DNA from: Bacteroidales bacterium M7
GTDB lineage: Bacteria; Bacteroidota; Bacteroidia; Bacteroidales; Muribaculaceae
Length of the DNA stretch: 64,000 bases
Reading direction: 5' to 3'
NCBI GenBank assembly: GCA_001689515.1
Contig: LUJR01000010.1
Span: forward strand, 1 to 64,000
Shown here: positions 1 through 8,673 of the stretch, piece by piece
Layout: each line of letters begins with the position of its first letter
Numbering within the stretch: the stretch's first letter is position 1
Translations under genes and position numbers: made by a program
The notes under the pieces: generated by a model
Databases searched by the model: none
What the model was told of the DNA's origin: nothing
Seen by the model: only the letters and a program-made list of their open reading frames with translations

Positions 1-16
1 TGTCCGACCCGTCAAG

Positions 17-415
17 TGGAGCTGGAGGGACTTGAACCCTCGTCCAAACGCGGAACTAATGAGCTTTCTACATGCTTAGTCGCCACTTGGTTTTAGTGAC
101 GGCACAGGCAGGTGACGACCAATGCCATCCTTAGCCTCTAAGATTTCGGATGCCTCGCGAGGCTCTCGGCACCCTATTCCCGATATTTCTGCACCGCCTG
201 ATCGGGTTGTCTCGGAAAAAGGACTCCCGGGCGATGTCTTGTCTCTGCAACTGTTGCGGAGATTAAGCCGGATCTACTGTACTTCGATTAGGCAGCAAGA
301 GCGTAGTTATTTTCGCCATTTAAAACTTGCTGATGTCTCTGATTTAAGAGTGTAGGCATCATCACTCTGCATGCTTACTCACCACCTCTACACGCTGTCA
401 AAACCGGTCAGCCCC
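17..415 (-). ncRNA. ssrA: tmRNA (transfer-messenger RNA)
   Basis: Rescues stalled ribosomes by acting as tRNA-Ala and as a short mRNA that adds a degradation tag. Read on the minus strand, the 5' end GGGGCTGACCGG (415 downward) pairs over 7 bp with the 3' end CAGCTCCA near 17-24, and the T-arm GGGTTCAAGTCCC lies just inside. The CCA is not encoded (CTT follows). The tag frame runs from 317 down to the TAA at 288-290 and encodes GENNYALAA, to which the charged alanine is added. The tag ends in the usual ALAA. The ends are set from the acceptor pairing and may be off by a base or two. Confidence 0.95.
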
Positions 416-451
416 GTTTTGCCAACTTCCCTTGGGCGGGAAATAAGGATA

Positions 452-459
452 CAAAGATA
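452..459 (-). promoter_or_regulatory. Promoter -7 box for ssrA
   Basis: CAAAGATA on the plus strand, so TATCTTTG on the minus strand, a full match to the Bacteroidetes TAnnTTTG box. It lies about 37 bases upstream of the mature tmRNA 5' end, leaving room for a short processed leader. Confidence 0.7.
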
Positions 460-623
460 TACAAATCTTCAATACCACGCAACCGTCATAACAACAATTT
501 AAAATATTTAACTAAATCAAAATCAAATATACCCAAATAAACTTGTCAGCATATATACTTCGACACAGACTATCGTTATAGATTACGCAAATTTGACATA
601 CACTAACAATCAAACACAACTGC

Positions 624-1082
624 ATGAAACATCTTATCATCTCGCTATTGATGCTTATCTCGGCAACAGCCTCCGCGTACGCATTCATCGACTCTTACAC
701 CCTAAACCGGGAGAAGCTCCCCGAGGAGGCTCGCGAAATGCTCGACACCTACTTTCCCAAAGCAAAGATAAGCAACATAAAGATCGACAGGCATCTGCTC
801 AAGAAAACCGACTATGACGTCAAGCTGGTCAACGGCACAAAAATAGAGTTCAGCAACTCCGGCAAATGGAAGTCGGTGGATTGCAAAAAGCGCGAGGTTC
901 CCGAAGGTCTCATCACGAAACCTATACGCAACTATACCAAAAAGCATTATAGCGACTCCAAGATAGTCAGAGTGGTCAAGAAATCCTCTGGATACGAAAT
1001 CGGCTTGTCAGACGGAACAGAACTGAAATTCAACCTTCTCGGAGGCTTCAAAAGCGCGACCAAACGGGAAGAGGAGCTGTGA
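624..1082 (+). CDS. PepSY-like (DUF2874) secreted protein
   Basis: A 152-residue exported protein. Residues 1-20 form a signal peptide (MKHLIISLLMLISATASAYA). The rest looks like two copies of a beta-lactamase-inhibitor-like PepSY_like module: each has a helix ending in a Tyr-Phe-Pro or Lys-His-Tyr motif (LDTYFPKAKI near 40, YTKKHYSDSKI near 107), then two strands with a D/NGT turn (VNGTKIEFS, SDGTELKF). In Bacteroides these small periplasmic proteins have no firmly known role. It stands alone, followed by a strong terminator. A related lipoprotein is at 17799. No exact TAnnTTTG box was found upstream. Confidence 0.8.
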   Translation: MKHLIISLLMLISATASAYAFIDSYTLNREKLPEEAREMLDTYFPKAKISNIKIDRHLLKKTDYDVKLVNGTKIEFSNSGKWKSVDCKKREVPEGLITKPIRNYTKKHYSDSKIVRVVKKSSGYEIGLSDGTELKFNLLGGFKSATKREEEL

Positions 1083-1104
1083 TAACCCTTCCCTCCCCCA
1101 CAAC

Positions 1105-1147
1105 AAAAGCGGCATGAACTCAAAAAATGGTCTCATGCCGCTTTTTT
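1105..1147 (+). terminator. Rho-independent terminator after the PepSY-like gene
   Basis: A 13-bp perfect stem, AAAAGCGGCATGA (1105-1117) with TCATGCCGCTTTT (1133-1145), followed by T residues. It separates the PepSY-like gene from the DUF6377 gene. Confidence 0.85.
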
Positions 1148-1163
1148 ACTCATTATTTTGATG

Positions 1164-1171
1164 TAATTTTG
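1164..1171 (+). promoter_or_regulatory. Promoter -7 box for the DUF6377 gene
   Basis: TAATTTTG matches TAnnTTTG. Transcription would start near 1177, which is why the ATG at 1240, not the upstream ATG at 1177, is preferred for the next gene. Confidence 0.65.
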
Positions 1172-1239
1172 CATCAATGGGCTCAACACACCTCTTTCAT
1201 CTCAACATCTCCAGGAACATCAAGGCATCAATATGCCGC

Positions 1240-2838
1240 ATGTCAACATGCGGCATATTCCTCCTGTGCGCATTGGGCACATATGCAGCCCCATCCGTCA
1301 GCCATAAAGACGTGGAAACTGCTTTGGAAAAAGTCGACCACGAGCTTTCGCTGCGGGAAGGATACGTGGCAAACCGGAAACGCTTCATCGAACGGCTCAA
1401 ACGCGACATGGACAGCATACCATCCGGAGCTGCTTCGCTAAAGAAGATACTGGCTGTCGGCGAAGCTTACGAAGGATTCAACACCGACTCAGCCGTCAAA
1501 TATTTCACAATACTCCACGAAGAAGGTCACCGACAAGGGCTGGATTCCCTCGCTGCGGTGGGCGCGTTGAGAGCTGCCGCCATACTGCCTCTCAACGGCA
1601 CCATGGGACCAGCCCTATCACTGTTCGCCTCGGTGGATACCACTGGTTTCAGCCGCGAGCAAATGATACTTTACCACAATTCCGGTCGATCCATGTATGG
1701 GTTCTTGTCCGACCTGCGCGGCCAGCACAAGTATGCCGACATGCACTTCGCCGACAAGGCAACCGAACATCAGCGACAACTCATTCACTACCTGAGCAAA
1801 GACTCTCCGATGTACCTGCTGCAATCGGGAGGCTACTACTTCACCCAGGGCGAACTCGCCAAGGCATGGAGCTACACGTCACAACTGATGCGCATAATTC
1901 CTCGTGATTCCCGACTGTTTGCCTACGCCGCCTACCAGATGAGCACCATAGCCAGAGCCGAAGGAAATTACAATGAAGAAATATATTACCTTGCACTCTC
2001 AGCCACTGCCGACCTTAAAGCAGCCGTCCAGGAAATCAGTTCGCTACAGACGCTCGGACAGCGTCTCTACGACCAAGGCGACGTAGAACGAGCCTATGAC
2101 TATCTGATTGCAGCTCTCAAAAGCGCCGTCAACTCTGGAAGCGAGTTGCGCATTAGCGAGACAGGCTTTGCGTTGCCGTTTATCGAAGCATCACATGCAG
2201 CCCAGCTCGACCGCAGTCGCCAGCGCATGCTGTGGGTGCTCGGAGGTCTGGCAATACTGTTGATTGTGGTGGTGTCGATGTTTGTCAAGCTGCGCAAGGA
2301 AATGACCCGCATGGAACGCCTGCGCAACAACCTCACAGCTGCAAATGCCGCCAAACAGGTATATATCAGCCAGTTCCTGGAACTATGCTCCATATACATG
2401 GATAAGCTGAATCAGTTTTGCAAATTCGCCAACCGCAAGATATCGGCAGGCAAAGTGGACGACCTGTATAAGATGACCAAATCAGGAAAATTCATCGAGG
2501 AGCAGTCAAAAGAGTTTTACGAAGTCTTTGACAACGCCTTCCTGCACCTCTACCCCGATTTTCCCGAGAAAGTCAACAGCCTGCTCAATCCTGACGAACA
2601 GCTTGAAATACCCACAGACGGCACACTGACCACTGACCTGCGCCTGCTTGCATTCATGCGACTCGGCATCGAAGAAAGCGGACGCATCGCCGAACTCCTC
2701 AACTACTCGGTCAACACAATATATTCCTACCGCAATCGCCTGCGCAACCGCGCCGTCAACCGCGACACATTCGAAGCCGACATCATGGCGATACGCCCAT
2801 CCGACGAGCAATGGCTTGACGGCTTCCGCTCCAAATAA
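1240..2838 (+). CDS. DUF6377 membrane regulator with TPR-like sensor region
   Basis: About 532 residues from the chosen start MSTCGIFLLCALGTYAAP, which gives a clean signal peptide and sits about 60 bases after the likely transcription start. Then come a long helical, TPR-like periplasmic region, one membrane segment (MLWVLGGLAILLIVVVSMFV), a coiled-coil stretch (ETRMERLRNNLTAANAAK region), and a cytoplasmic C-terminal part. The last 60 residues hold a LuxR-like helix-turn-helix (AELLNYSVNTIYSYRNRLRN). This is the architecture of the Bacteroidetes DUF6377 family, thought to be membrane-tethered transcription regulators. Target genes are unknown. An ATG at 1177 would lengthen it by 21 residues but overlaps the promoter. 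Confidence 0.85.
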   Translation: MSTCGIFLLCALGTYAAPSVSHKDVETALEKVDHELSLREGYVANRKRFIERLKRDMDSIPSGAASLKKILAVGEAYEGFNTDSAVKYFTILHEEGHRQGLDSLAAVGALRAAAILPLNGTMGPALSLFASVDTTGFSREQMILYHNSGRSMYGFLSDLRGQHKYADMHFADKATEHQRQLIHYLSKDSPMYLLQSGGYYFTQGELAKAWSYTSQLMRIIPRDSRLFAYAAYQMSTIARAEGNYNEEIYYLALSATADLKAAVQEISSLQTLGQRLYDQGDVERAYDYLIAALKSAVNSGSELRISETGFALPFIEASHAAQLDRSRQRMLWVLGGLAILLIVVVSMFVKLRKEMTRMERLRNNLTAANAAKQVYISQFLELCSIYMDKLNQFCKFANRKISAGKVDDLYKMTKSGKFIEEQSKEFYEVFDNAFLHLYPDFPEKVNSLLNPDEQLEIPTDGTLTTDLRLLAFMRLGIEESGRIAELLNYSVNTIYSYRNRLRNRAVNRDTFEADIMAIRPSDEQWLDGFRSK

Positions 2839-2847
2839 GCAGTGCCC

Positions 2848-3618
2848 TCACACTATGGCAGTCACTTCCTTGAAAGCATATGTACGTCGGCTGCCGTCTG
2901 CAAGCCTCAGTGTCAGCATGCCGTCAGGTGCCACTCTATCGATTGACGCGCTGATTGCTTCGCCTGCGATATTGTCAATGTAGGGATGAAATCCTTCCCT
3001 GCGCCACAAAATGCCGCCATATTCCCGTTGCAGTTGCCCCATGTCGGCTCCCTCTCGGTCATACAAATCCATAAGCCTGACTATGCCGTCGGCTATAAGT
3101 TCTATAACTTCTTCCACATCCCAGCACATGCCGGACAACTGATACAGCGACACAGGATTTGGCGCATCTGACAAAAATTCACGCTGATTTACGTTGACAC
3201 CTATCCCGGCTATCGAATGCTGGATACCATGTCCCGACAACGAGTTTTCTATCAGTATGCCGCAGATTTTGCGGTCACCGACATACACGTCATTGGGCCA
3301 TTTCACTCCGACATCACCCACCGCCTGACTGCCGGCTCGCCGCAACAGTCCACGGACGGCATAAGCCACCGCAACCGCCACTATCTGAGATATATAGAAC
3401 TGTTCCGAAGCCTCAAAGCGACACGGACGCAGAAGCATTGACATAGTCACATTCTCGTCAGGAGATGCCTCCCATGTATTGCCCCGCTGCCCGCGTCCGG
3501 CAGTCTGCTCCACGGCAGATATGACCGTATGTGTCAGCAGCTGTGACGCCTGTGACTTCATCTCGGCGTTGGTCGACGCGACCGATGCAAGCCGTATGTG
3601 TGTAAAACCATTTGCCAT
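2848..3618 (-). CDS. birA: Biotin--[acetyl-CoA-carboxylase] ligase
   Basis: Attaches biotin to carboxylase carrier domains using ATP. About 256 residues from MANGFTHI. The biotinyl-adenylate loop GRGQRGNTW is near residues 40-48, the KWPNDVYV motif near 107, and GIGVNVNQ near 140. There is no N-terminal helix-turn-helix, so it is a ligase only, not the bifunctional repressor form. A longer reading needs a TTG at 3630 and would run into the promoter box at 3628-3635. It converges on the DUF6377 gene with 9 bases between them and diverges from pnp. Confidence 0.93.
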   Translation of the reverse strand: MANGFTHIRLASVASTNAEMKSQASQLLTHTVISAVEQTAGRGQRGNTWEASPDENVTMSMLLRPCRFEASEQFYISQIVAVAVAYAVRGLLRRAGSQAVGDVGVKWPNDVYVGDRKICGILIENSLSGHGIQHSIAGIGVNVNQREFLSDAPNPVSLYQLSGMCWDVEEVIELIADGIVRLMDLYDREGADMGQLQREYGGILWRREGFHPYIDNIAGEAISASIDRVAPDGMLTLRLADGSRRTYAFKEVTAIV

Positions 3619-3627
3619 AATCTGCCT

Positions 3628-3635
3628 CAAATTTA
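3628..3635 (-). promoter_or_regulatory. Possible birA promoter -7 box
   Basis: CAAATTTA on the plus strand reads TAAATTTG on the minus strand. It lies only 10 bases from the birA ATG, so the message would be nearly leaderless. That makes it less certain than the other boxes. Confidence 0.4.
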
Positions 3636-3703
3636 ATTAATTTTAGCTAATACTGTAATCCTTATGGAGAATATTTATAAGCTGTTCACTTCATAATGCT
3701 GTA

Positions 3704-3720
3704 TATATTTGCTAAATTTG
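3704..3720 (+). promoter_or_regulatory. Tandem -7 boxes for pnp
   Basis: Two full TAnnTTTG matches nine bases apart: TATATTTG (3704-3711) and TAAATTTG (3713-3720). Either could drive pnp, whose ATG is at 3769, giving a leader of roughly 45-55 bases. Confidence 0.65.
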
Positions 3721-3768
3721 CGCACGAAATATAGAGAGTAAAAAATCATATATCAAATTTCACATTAA

Positions 3769-6033
3769 ATGTTAAACCCAATCAAGAAAACCATCGAGCT
3801 TCCTGATGGCCGCCAGATTACCATAGAGACTGGCAAGCTCGCCAAGCAAGCCGATGGAGCGGTTGAAGTGCGCATGGGCAACACGATGCTCCTTGCCACT
3901 GTAGTGACGGCAAAAGATGCCGGCGAGGGCGTAGACTTCATGCCCCTTCAAGTTGAATACAAGGAAAAATTCTCCTCTTTCGGACGTTTCCCCGGCGGCT
4001 TCCTCAAGCGTGAAGGCCGCGCATCGGACTACGAAATCCTCACGGCGCGTCTCGTTGACCGTGTGCTCCGTCCGCTTTTCCCCAGCAATTACCATGCTGA
4101 CACTTTTGTCAACATAACCCTATACTCCACCGACGGCGAAGACATGCCCGACGCTCTCGCCGGACTCGCTGCATCAGCAGCCCTTGCTGTCAGCGACATA
4201 CCCTTCAATGGTCCCATCAGCGAGGTCCGTGTAGCCCGCGTTGACGGCAAATTCATCATCGACCCCACATTTGACGAGGTTGAACGTGCCGACATCGAGC
4301 TGATGGTAGGTGCTACCTATGACAACATCATGATGGTCGAGGGCGAGATGAACGAGGTTTCCGAAGCCGAACTGCTCGAAGCCCTCAAAGCAGCCCACGA
4401 AGCCATCAAGGTGCAGTGCAAGGCTCAGATGGAGCTTGCCGAGGAGGTTGGCTCGCTCACCAAGCGCGAATATTGCCACGAGGTCAACGACGAGGAGCTC
4501 CGCAAGGACATCCACGACAAGTGCTACGACAAGGCTTACGCAGTAGCCAAAGCCGGCTGCGCCGACAAGCACTGGCGTCAGGACAGTTTTGATGCCATCT
4601 GCGATGAATATATCGAATCACTCCCCGAAGAAGAGCGTGACGAAAAGACACCGCTCGTCAAGCGTTACTACCACGATGTAGAGAAAGAGGCTGTGCGCCG
4701 CTGCATCCTTGACGAGGGCATCCGCCTCGATGGCCGCAAGACCACCGAAATCCGCCCCATCTGGTGCGAGGTAGACTATATCCCCGGACCTCACGGATCG
4801 GCAGTATTCACCCGTGGCGAGACCCAGTCGCTTTCTACAGTCACTCTCGGAACCAAGCTTGACGAGAAGATCGTAGACGACGTAATCAACCAGGGTCGCG
4901 AACGCTTCCTGCTCCACTATAACTTCCCCCCCTTCTCTACAGGCGAAGCCAAGCCCCAGCGTGGCGTAGGCCGTCGTGAAATCGGTCACGGCAATCTGGC
5001 ACACCGCGCCCTCAAGCGCATGTTCCCCGAGGACTTCCCCTACGTATGCCGCGTGGTCAGCGACATCCTCGAGAGCAACGGTTCATCATCAATGGCAACT
5101 GTCTGCGCCGGCACTCTTGCCCTGCTTGATGCCGGTGTCAAGATGAAGAAGCCCGTCAGCGGTATCGCCATGGGTCTTATCACCGATACCGAAAGCGACA
5201 AGTGGGCAGTCCTCTCCGACATCCTCGGCGATGAGGATCACCTCGGCGACATGGACTTCAAGGTGACAGGTACACGTGACGGCATCACAGCCACACAAAT
5301 GGACATCAAGTGCGACGGTCTGAGCTACGAAATCCTCGAGAAGGCACTCAACCAGGCTCGCGACGGACGTCTCCACATCCTTGACATCATCGAAGCCACC
5401 ATACCCGCTCCTCGCGAGGACTACAAGCCTCACGTACCGCGCATCGTCACCATGACCATACCCAAGGAACTCATCGGTGCAGTCATCGGTCCGGGCGGAA
5501 AGGTAATCCAGGGCATCCAGGAAGAGAGCGGCGCCACAGTCTCAATCGACGAAATCGACGAAGGTGGCTACATCGAAGTGGCAGCAGCCAACAAGGAATC
5601 TATCGACAAGGCTCTGGCTATGATCAACGCCATCGTAGAGCTGCCTGAAGAGGGCAAAGTCTACAAAGGTCGTGTACGCTCCATCCTCGAGTTCGGCGCG
5701 TTTGTAGAGTTCATGCCTAACCGTGACGGCCTGCTCCACATCAGCGAGATTTCATGGGATCGCCTCGACAACATGGAAGCATCCGGTCTCAAAGAAGGTG
5801 ACGAGCTTGAGGTCAAACTCATCGAAATCGACAAGAAAACCGGCAAATACCGTCTGTCACTCCGCGCCCTCCAGCCTAAACCCGAAGGCTACGTAGAGCG
5901 CGAACGCGCACCCCGCGGACCTCGCCGCGAAGGCGACCGCGGGCCCCGTCGTGAAGGCGACCGCGGTCCTCGCCGCGATGGTGACCGTGGACCTCGCCGT
6001 GACAACGGCAACCGCGGACCACGCTTCGAATAA
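3769..6033 (+). CDS. pnp: Polyribonucleotide nucleotidyltransferase (PNPase)
   Basis: Phosphorolytic 3'-5' exoribonuclease of mRNA decay. 754 residues. The order is: first RNase PH domain (about 15-145, with the FGRFPGGFLKREGR region), helical linker, second RNase PH domain (about 330-555, with GPHGSAVFTRGETQ, FPPFSTGE, GSSSMATVCAG), KH domain with IGPGGKVIQGIQEESG near 570, and S1 domain (GKVYKGRVRSILEFGAFVEF near 630). The last 40 residues are an Arg/Gly-rich tail of repeated RGPRR(E/D)GD units. The tail is an addition to the usual core and may bind RNA. Monocistronic, with its own promoter and terminator. Confidence 0.97.
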   Translation: MLNPIKKTIELPDGRQITIETGKLAKQADGAVEVRMGNTMLLATVVTAKDAGEGVDFMPLQVEYKEKFSSFGRFPGGFLKREGRASDYEILTARLVDRVLRPLFPSNYHADTFVNITLYSTDGEDMPDALAGLAASAALAVSDIPFNGPISEVRVARVDGKFIIDPTFDEVERADIELMVGATYDNIMMVEGEMNEVSEAELLEALKAAHEAIKVQCKAQMELAEEVGSLTKREYCHEVNDEELRKDIHDKCYDKAYAVAKAGCADKHWRQDSFDAICDEYIESLPEEERDEKTPLVKRYYHDVEKEAVRRCILDEGIRLDGRKTTEIRPIWCEVDYIPGPHGSAVFTRGETQSLSTVTLGTKLDEKIVDDVINQGRERFLLHYNFPPFSTGEAKPQRGVGRREIGHGNLAHRALKRMFPEDFPYVCRVVSDILESNGSSSMATVCAGTLALLDAGVKMKKPVSGIAMGLITDTESDKWAVLSDILGDEDHLGDMDFKVTGTRDGITATQMDIKCDGLSYEILEKALNQARDGRLHILDIIEATIPAPREDYKPHVPRIVTMTIPKELIGAVIGPGGKVIQGIQEESGATVSIDEIDEGGYIEVAAANKESIDKALAMINAIVELPEEGKVYKGRVRSILEFGAFVEFMPNRDGLLHISEISWDRLDNMEASGLKEGDELEVKLIEIDKKTGKYRLSLRALQPKPEGYVERERAPRGPRREGDRGPRREGDRGPRRDGDRGPRRDNGNRGPRFE

Positions 6034-6057
6034 AACCGACACATCCCTCTAACATAG

Positions 6058-6107
6058 CATCAGGTCATACGCGCTCCAAGCGCCGTATGACCTGATCTGT
6101 TTTTTTG
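6058..6107 (+). terminator. Rho-independent terminator after pnp
   Basis: A stem formed by ATCAGGTCATACG (about 6059-6071) and CGTATGACCTGAT (about 6083-6095), followed by a run of T at 6100-6106. Confidence 0.85.
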
Positions 6108-6113
6108 ACCCAC

Positions 6114-6212
6114 TGCAGGTACCTACCGTGGCATGTCCGACACACCCAGCAAAAGACAACATCGGTCTACAGGGGCTACCATCCAAACCAGCGTTGACCG
6201 ACGCCTGTAGAC
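6114..6212. repeat. Degenerate REP-like unit plus a second inverted repeat
   Basis: The 302-base space between pnp and the next gene holds no gene. At 6114-6140 a sequence aligns with the window's REP-like unit with about four mismatches and keeps the half GTGGCATGTCCGA intact. At 6165-6173 and 6204-6212 lies a separate inverted repeat, GTCTACAGG with CCTGTAGAC, around a 30-base loop. Confidence 0.5.
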
Positions 6213-6256
6213 CCGAAATATACCGTCTACATACCATATCTACACGCGTATATACC

Positions 6257-6264
6257 TAATTTTG
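6257..6264 (+). promoter_or_regulatory. Promoter -7 box for the leucine-rich surface protein
   Basis: TAATTTTG, a full TAnnTTTG match, 73 bases before the ATG at 6337. Confidence 0.6.
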
Positions 6265-6336
6265 CGACATCTAAATTTCATTATCATGCTGCTCTCAGAC
6301 CATTTTATCACATCTAAATAACTTCTACTTTTATTC

Positions 6337-8427
6337 ATGAACAAAATTTTACTCACCGCCGTAGGACTGGCGACCTGTATCAATGCTCTTGCAGTGGACT
6401 TCAAAGCCGAAGTTACCGACGAAGCAAAGAAAACATGCCGCATCACAGCGCTCGCCGACCCTGATGACTATCTCATCAGTGGCACTCTGGCACTCCCCTC
6501 TATCATCAACATCAACGGTTACCCCTACACCGTCACCGCTGTAGGAGACCACGCGCTTGACGGGCTGACATCGGTCACAAAAATCGTGATTCCGCAGGCA
6601 GTAGTCCGCATCGGTGATTCATATGAAAGCAACCGTTCCGGCGACACAAACAATTTCAACAACTGCCCCAAACTGGAAAAATTTGAAGTCGGTAAAGGCA
6701 ACAGCTTCTTCAGCGCGACTACCGATGGGCTTCTTCTAGGCAAAACTTTTGGAGAAAATAACGGCAACGTACTCGTCCGGACACCACAGGCAGTCAAAGT
6801 CACAAACGGTCTGCTGAAGCTGCCCGCCAATGTCACCGCACTCGGAGAGTCCGCATTTACAGGAGTCACCACCGTGACCACCCTCTCGCTCGGTCCCGTC
6901 ACATCCTACCCCGGAAACAGCGGCATCAACTCCATGCCATGGCTTGGCAACATCACCGTCTATGACTCCAATTCCATCTTCACAGCCACCAACGGAGTCC
7001 TCATCAATCCACAGCACGGACACCTGATAGCGTTCCCCGCCCGCAAGATGCAAGGCTCCTACACCATACCGTCAGGCATAACAGCCGTCATGGACAACGC
7101 TTTTGCCAACACGCTATACCTGTCAGATGTCACAATCTCCTCTACCGTGACCGAAATCGGCGAAGCAGCCTTCTCGAAATCCCACATCCGCAAAGCCAGC
7201 ATCCCAGCCTCAGTGACCGAAATAGGCGATTACGCATTTTCAGAATGCCCGGATCTCACATCCATCGCATTCAAAGGCACCATCAGCAAAGTGCCCGACC
7301 ACATGGCAAAAAAATCATCTAAACTCGCATCTGTCACCTATGCCGGAGGGCTGCCCGAGAAGATAGGCATAGGCGCATTCGCCGATTGCGAAGCACTGAA
7401 AGAACATCCGTTTACCAACTTCCACATGGGCGACTCGGCATTTGCCAACACCGGATTCGAGACTGTCATCTTCGATGACGCAGCCATCACTTCCAAGCCC
7501 ATAGGAGGTGGCTACTGGAGCAATTACATATTTGACGGTTGCAAAAACCTGACCAAGATAGATGCCTCCCAGCTCGTCACCACTCTCGAATCACCCTTTT
7601 ATGCCGGGACATACTTCGCCGCCAATTGCCCGCTCCTGACCGACCTCTATTTTCCCTCCTACACCTATTTCTCGCAGACCTACATCAAGTATGGCTCCGT
7701 CGCCGTAGCCACCCGCAGCCCTAAACTCAACAAGATAATACTTGGGAGCTTCACCCGCCGCCCCGAATCCTGGAACAACAGGCCTCTGTTTGTCCTCACT
7801 CCGCTCAAGCCCCACATATTCATGAAAGTCGATGGACTCGAGGGCGCAACTCAAAACGGAGCATCAGTCAGCAGCATTCTCGCGCAAGCCGACAAGTCAG
7901 ATCAGTTCAAGCCCATCTTCTACTGGGAATCACCCTATGCACCAGCCTCTGACTACGTAGTGGACAATGCCACCTACTACATCCCAGGCGCATCAATGTC
8001 ACGCTTCTCGGAAGCCATCGATGCCGGCTGCTACGTCGAAGAATTCTTCCGCCTAGACTTCTCCACCGTCAACAACGGACTGGTCATAACCCTTAAAGAG
8101 ATCTTCCCCGAGATGGTCAAGCTCAAAGAAGTAGCCACAGACGCCATGTATTGGAAAAACCCGGCATACGGCGCATACAACACAGCCATCCCGCCCCAAT
8201 ATGTCAAATGGGTCAAAATCACCTACACAGTCCACGGCGTAGAGTACACCTCCACCTACGACCAGGAATTCATAGCCTCCGCTGACACCCCCGACCTCTC
8301 CGCCGACCCCATCTCTGACGAAGCCCCCGTCTACTACAACCTCCAGGGCGAGCAAGTCACCACCCCCCTCCCTGGCAACATCTACATAGTCCGCCAAAAC
8401 GGCACCACCACCAAACACCTCCTCTGA
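6337..8427 (+). CDS. BspA-like leucine-rich-repeat surface protein
   Basis: 696 residues with a signal peptide (MNKILLTAVGLATCINALA). Residues about 55-470 are a chain of LRR_5 / BspA-type repeats, seen as recurring strings such as VTEIGEAAFSKS, VTEIGDYAFSECPDL and AVGDHALDGLTSV. The C-terminal part is a different domain ending in YYNLQGEQ...GNIYIVRQNG...KHLL, a tail shared in style with the amylase at 8674. Proteins of this class are exported adhesins or binding proteins; the ligand cannot be told from sequence. The terminal tail resembles secretion-system C-terminal sorting domains (inference). Confidence 0.85.
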   Translation: MNKILLTAVGLATCINALAVDFKAEVTDEAKKTCRITALADPDDYLISGTLALPSIININGYPYTVTAVGDHALDGLTSVTKIVIPQAVVRIGDSYESNRSGDTNNFNNCPKLEKFEVGKGNSFFSATTDGLLLGKTFGENNGNVLVRTPQAVKVTNGLLKLPANVTALGESAFTGVTTVTTLSLGPVTSYPGNSGINSMPWLGNITVYDSNSIFTATNGVLINPQHGHLIAFPARKMQGSYTIPSGITAVMDNAFANTLYLSDVTISSTVTEIGEAAFSKSHIRKASIPASVTEIGDYAFSECPDLTSIAFKGTISKVPDHMAKKSSKLASVTYAGGLPEKIGIGAFADCEALKEHPFTNFHMGDSAFANTGFETVIFDDAAITSKPIGGGYWSNYIFDGCKNLTKIDASQLVTTLESPFYAGTYFAANCPLLTDLYFPSYTYFSQTYIKYGSVAVATRSPKLNKIILGSFTRRPESWNNRPLFVLTPLKPHIFMKVDGLEGATQNGASVSSILAQADKSDQFKPIFYWESPYAPASDYVVDNATYYIPGASMSRFSEAIDAGCYVEEFFRLDFSTVNNGLVITLKEIFPEMVKLKEVATDAMYWKNPAYGAYNTAIPPQYVKWVKITYTVHGVEYTSTYDQEFIASADTPDLSADPISDEAPVYYNLQGEQVTTPLPGNIYIVRQNGTTTKHLL

Positions 8428-8451
8428 CCCCTCCCTACTCCACCCTCCCAC

Positions 8452-8490
8452 AAAGGCGCACCCGCACCCCGCGGATGCGCCTTTATTTCA
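8452..8490 (+). terminator. Terminator-like hairpin after the leucine-rich protein
   Basis: AAAGGCGCA (8452-8460) pairs with TGCGCCTTT (8476-8484), followed by ATTTC. The T tract is short. The rest of the space up to 8673 shows no clear feature. Confidence 0.65.
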
Positions 8491-8673
8491 AAATACGGGT
8501 GATGATTTTTAGGGGATTTTGATATTTTGGATGAAATTCGTAAATTGGAGGGATTTAAGGTCTTTAAAGACTTATTGAAAAACTACTCTGTTTAGATTCA
8601 CACTAAATGTCTGATTTCATTGGAAATTAGTAATTTCACCTCCTTTTAACGATTATTACTTAAATCCATTATC

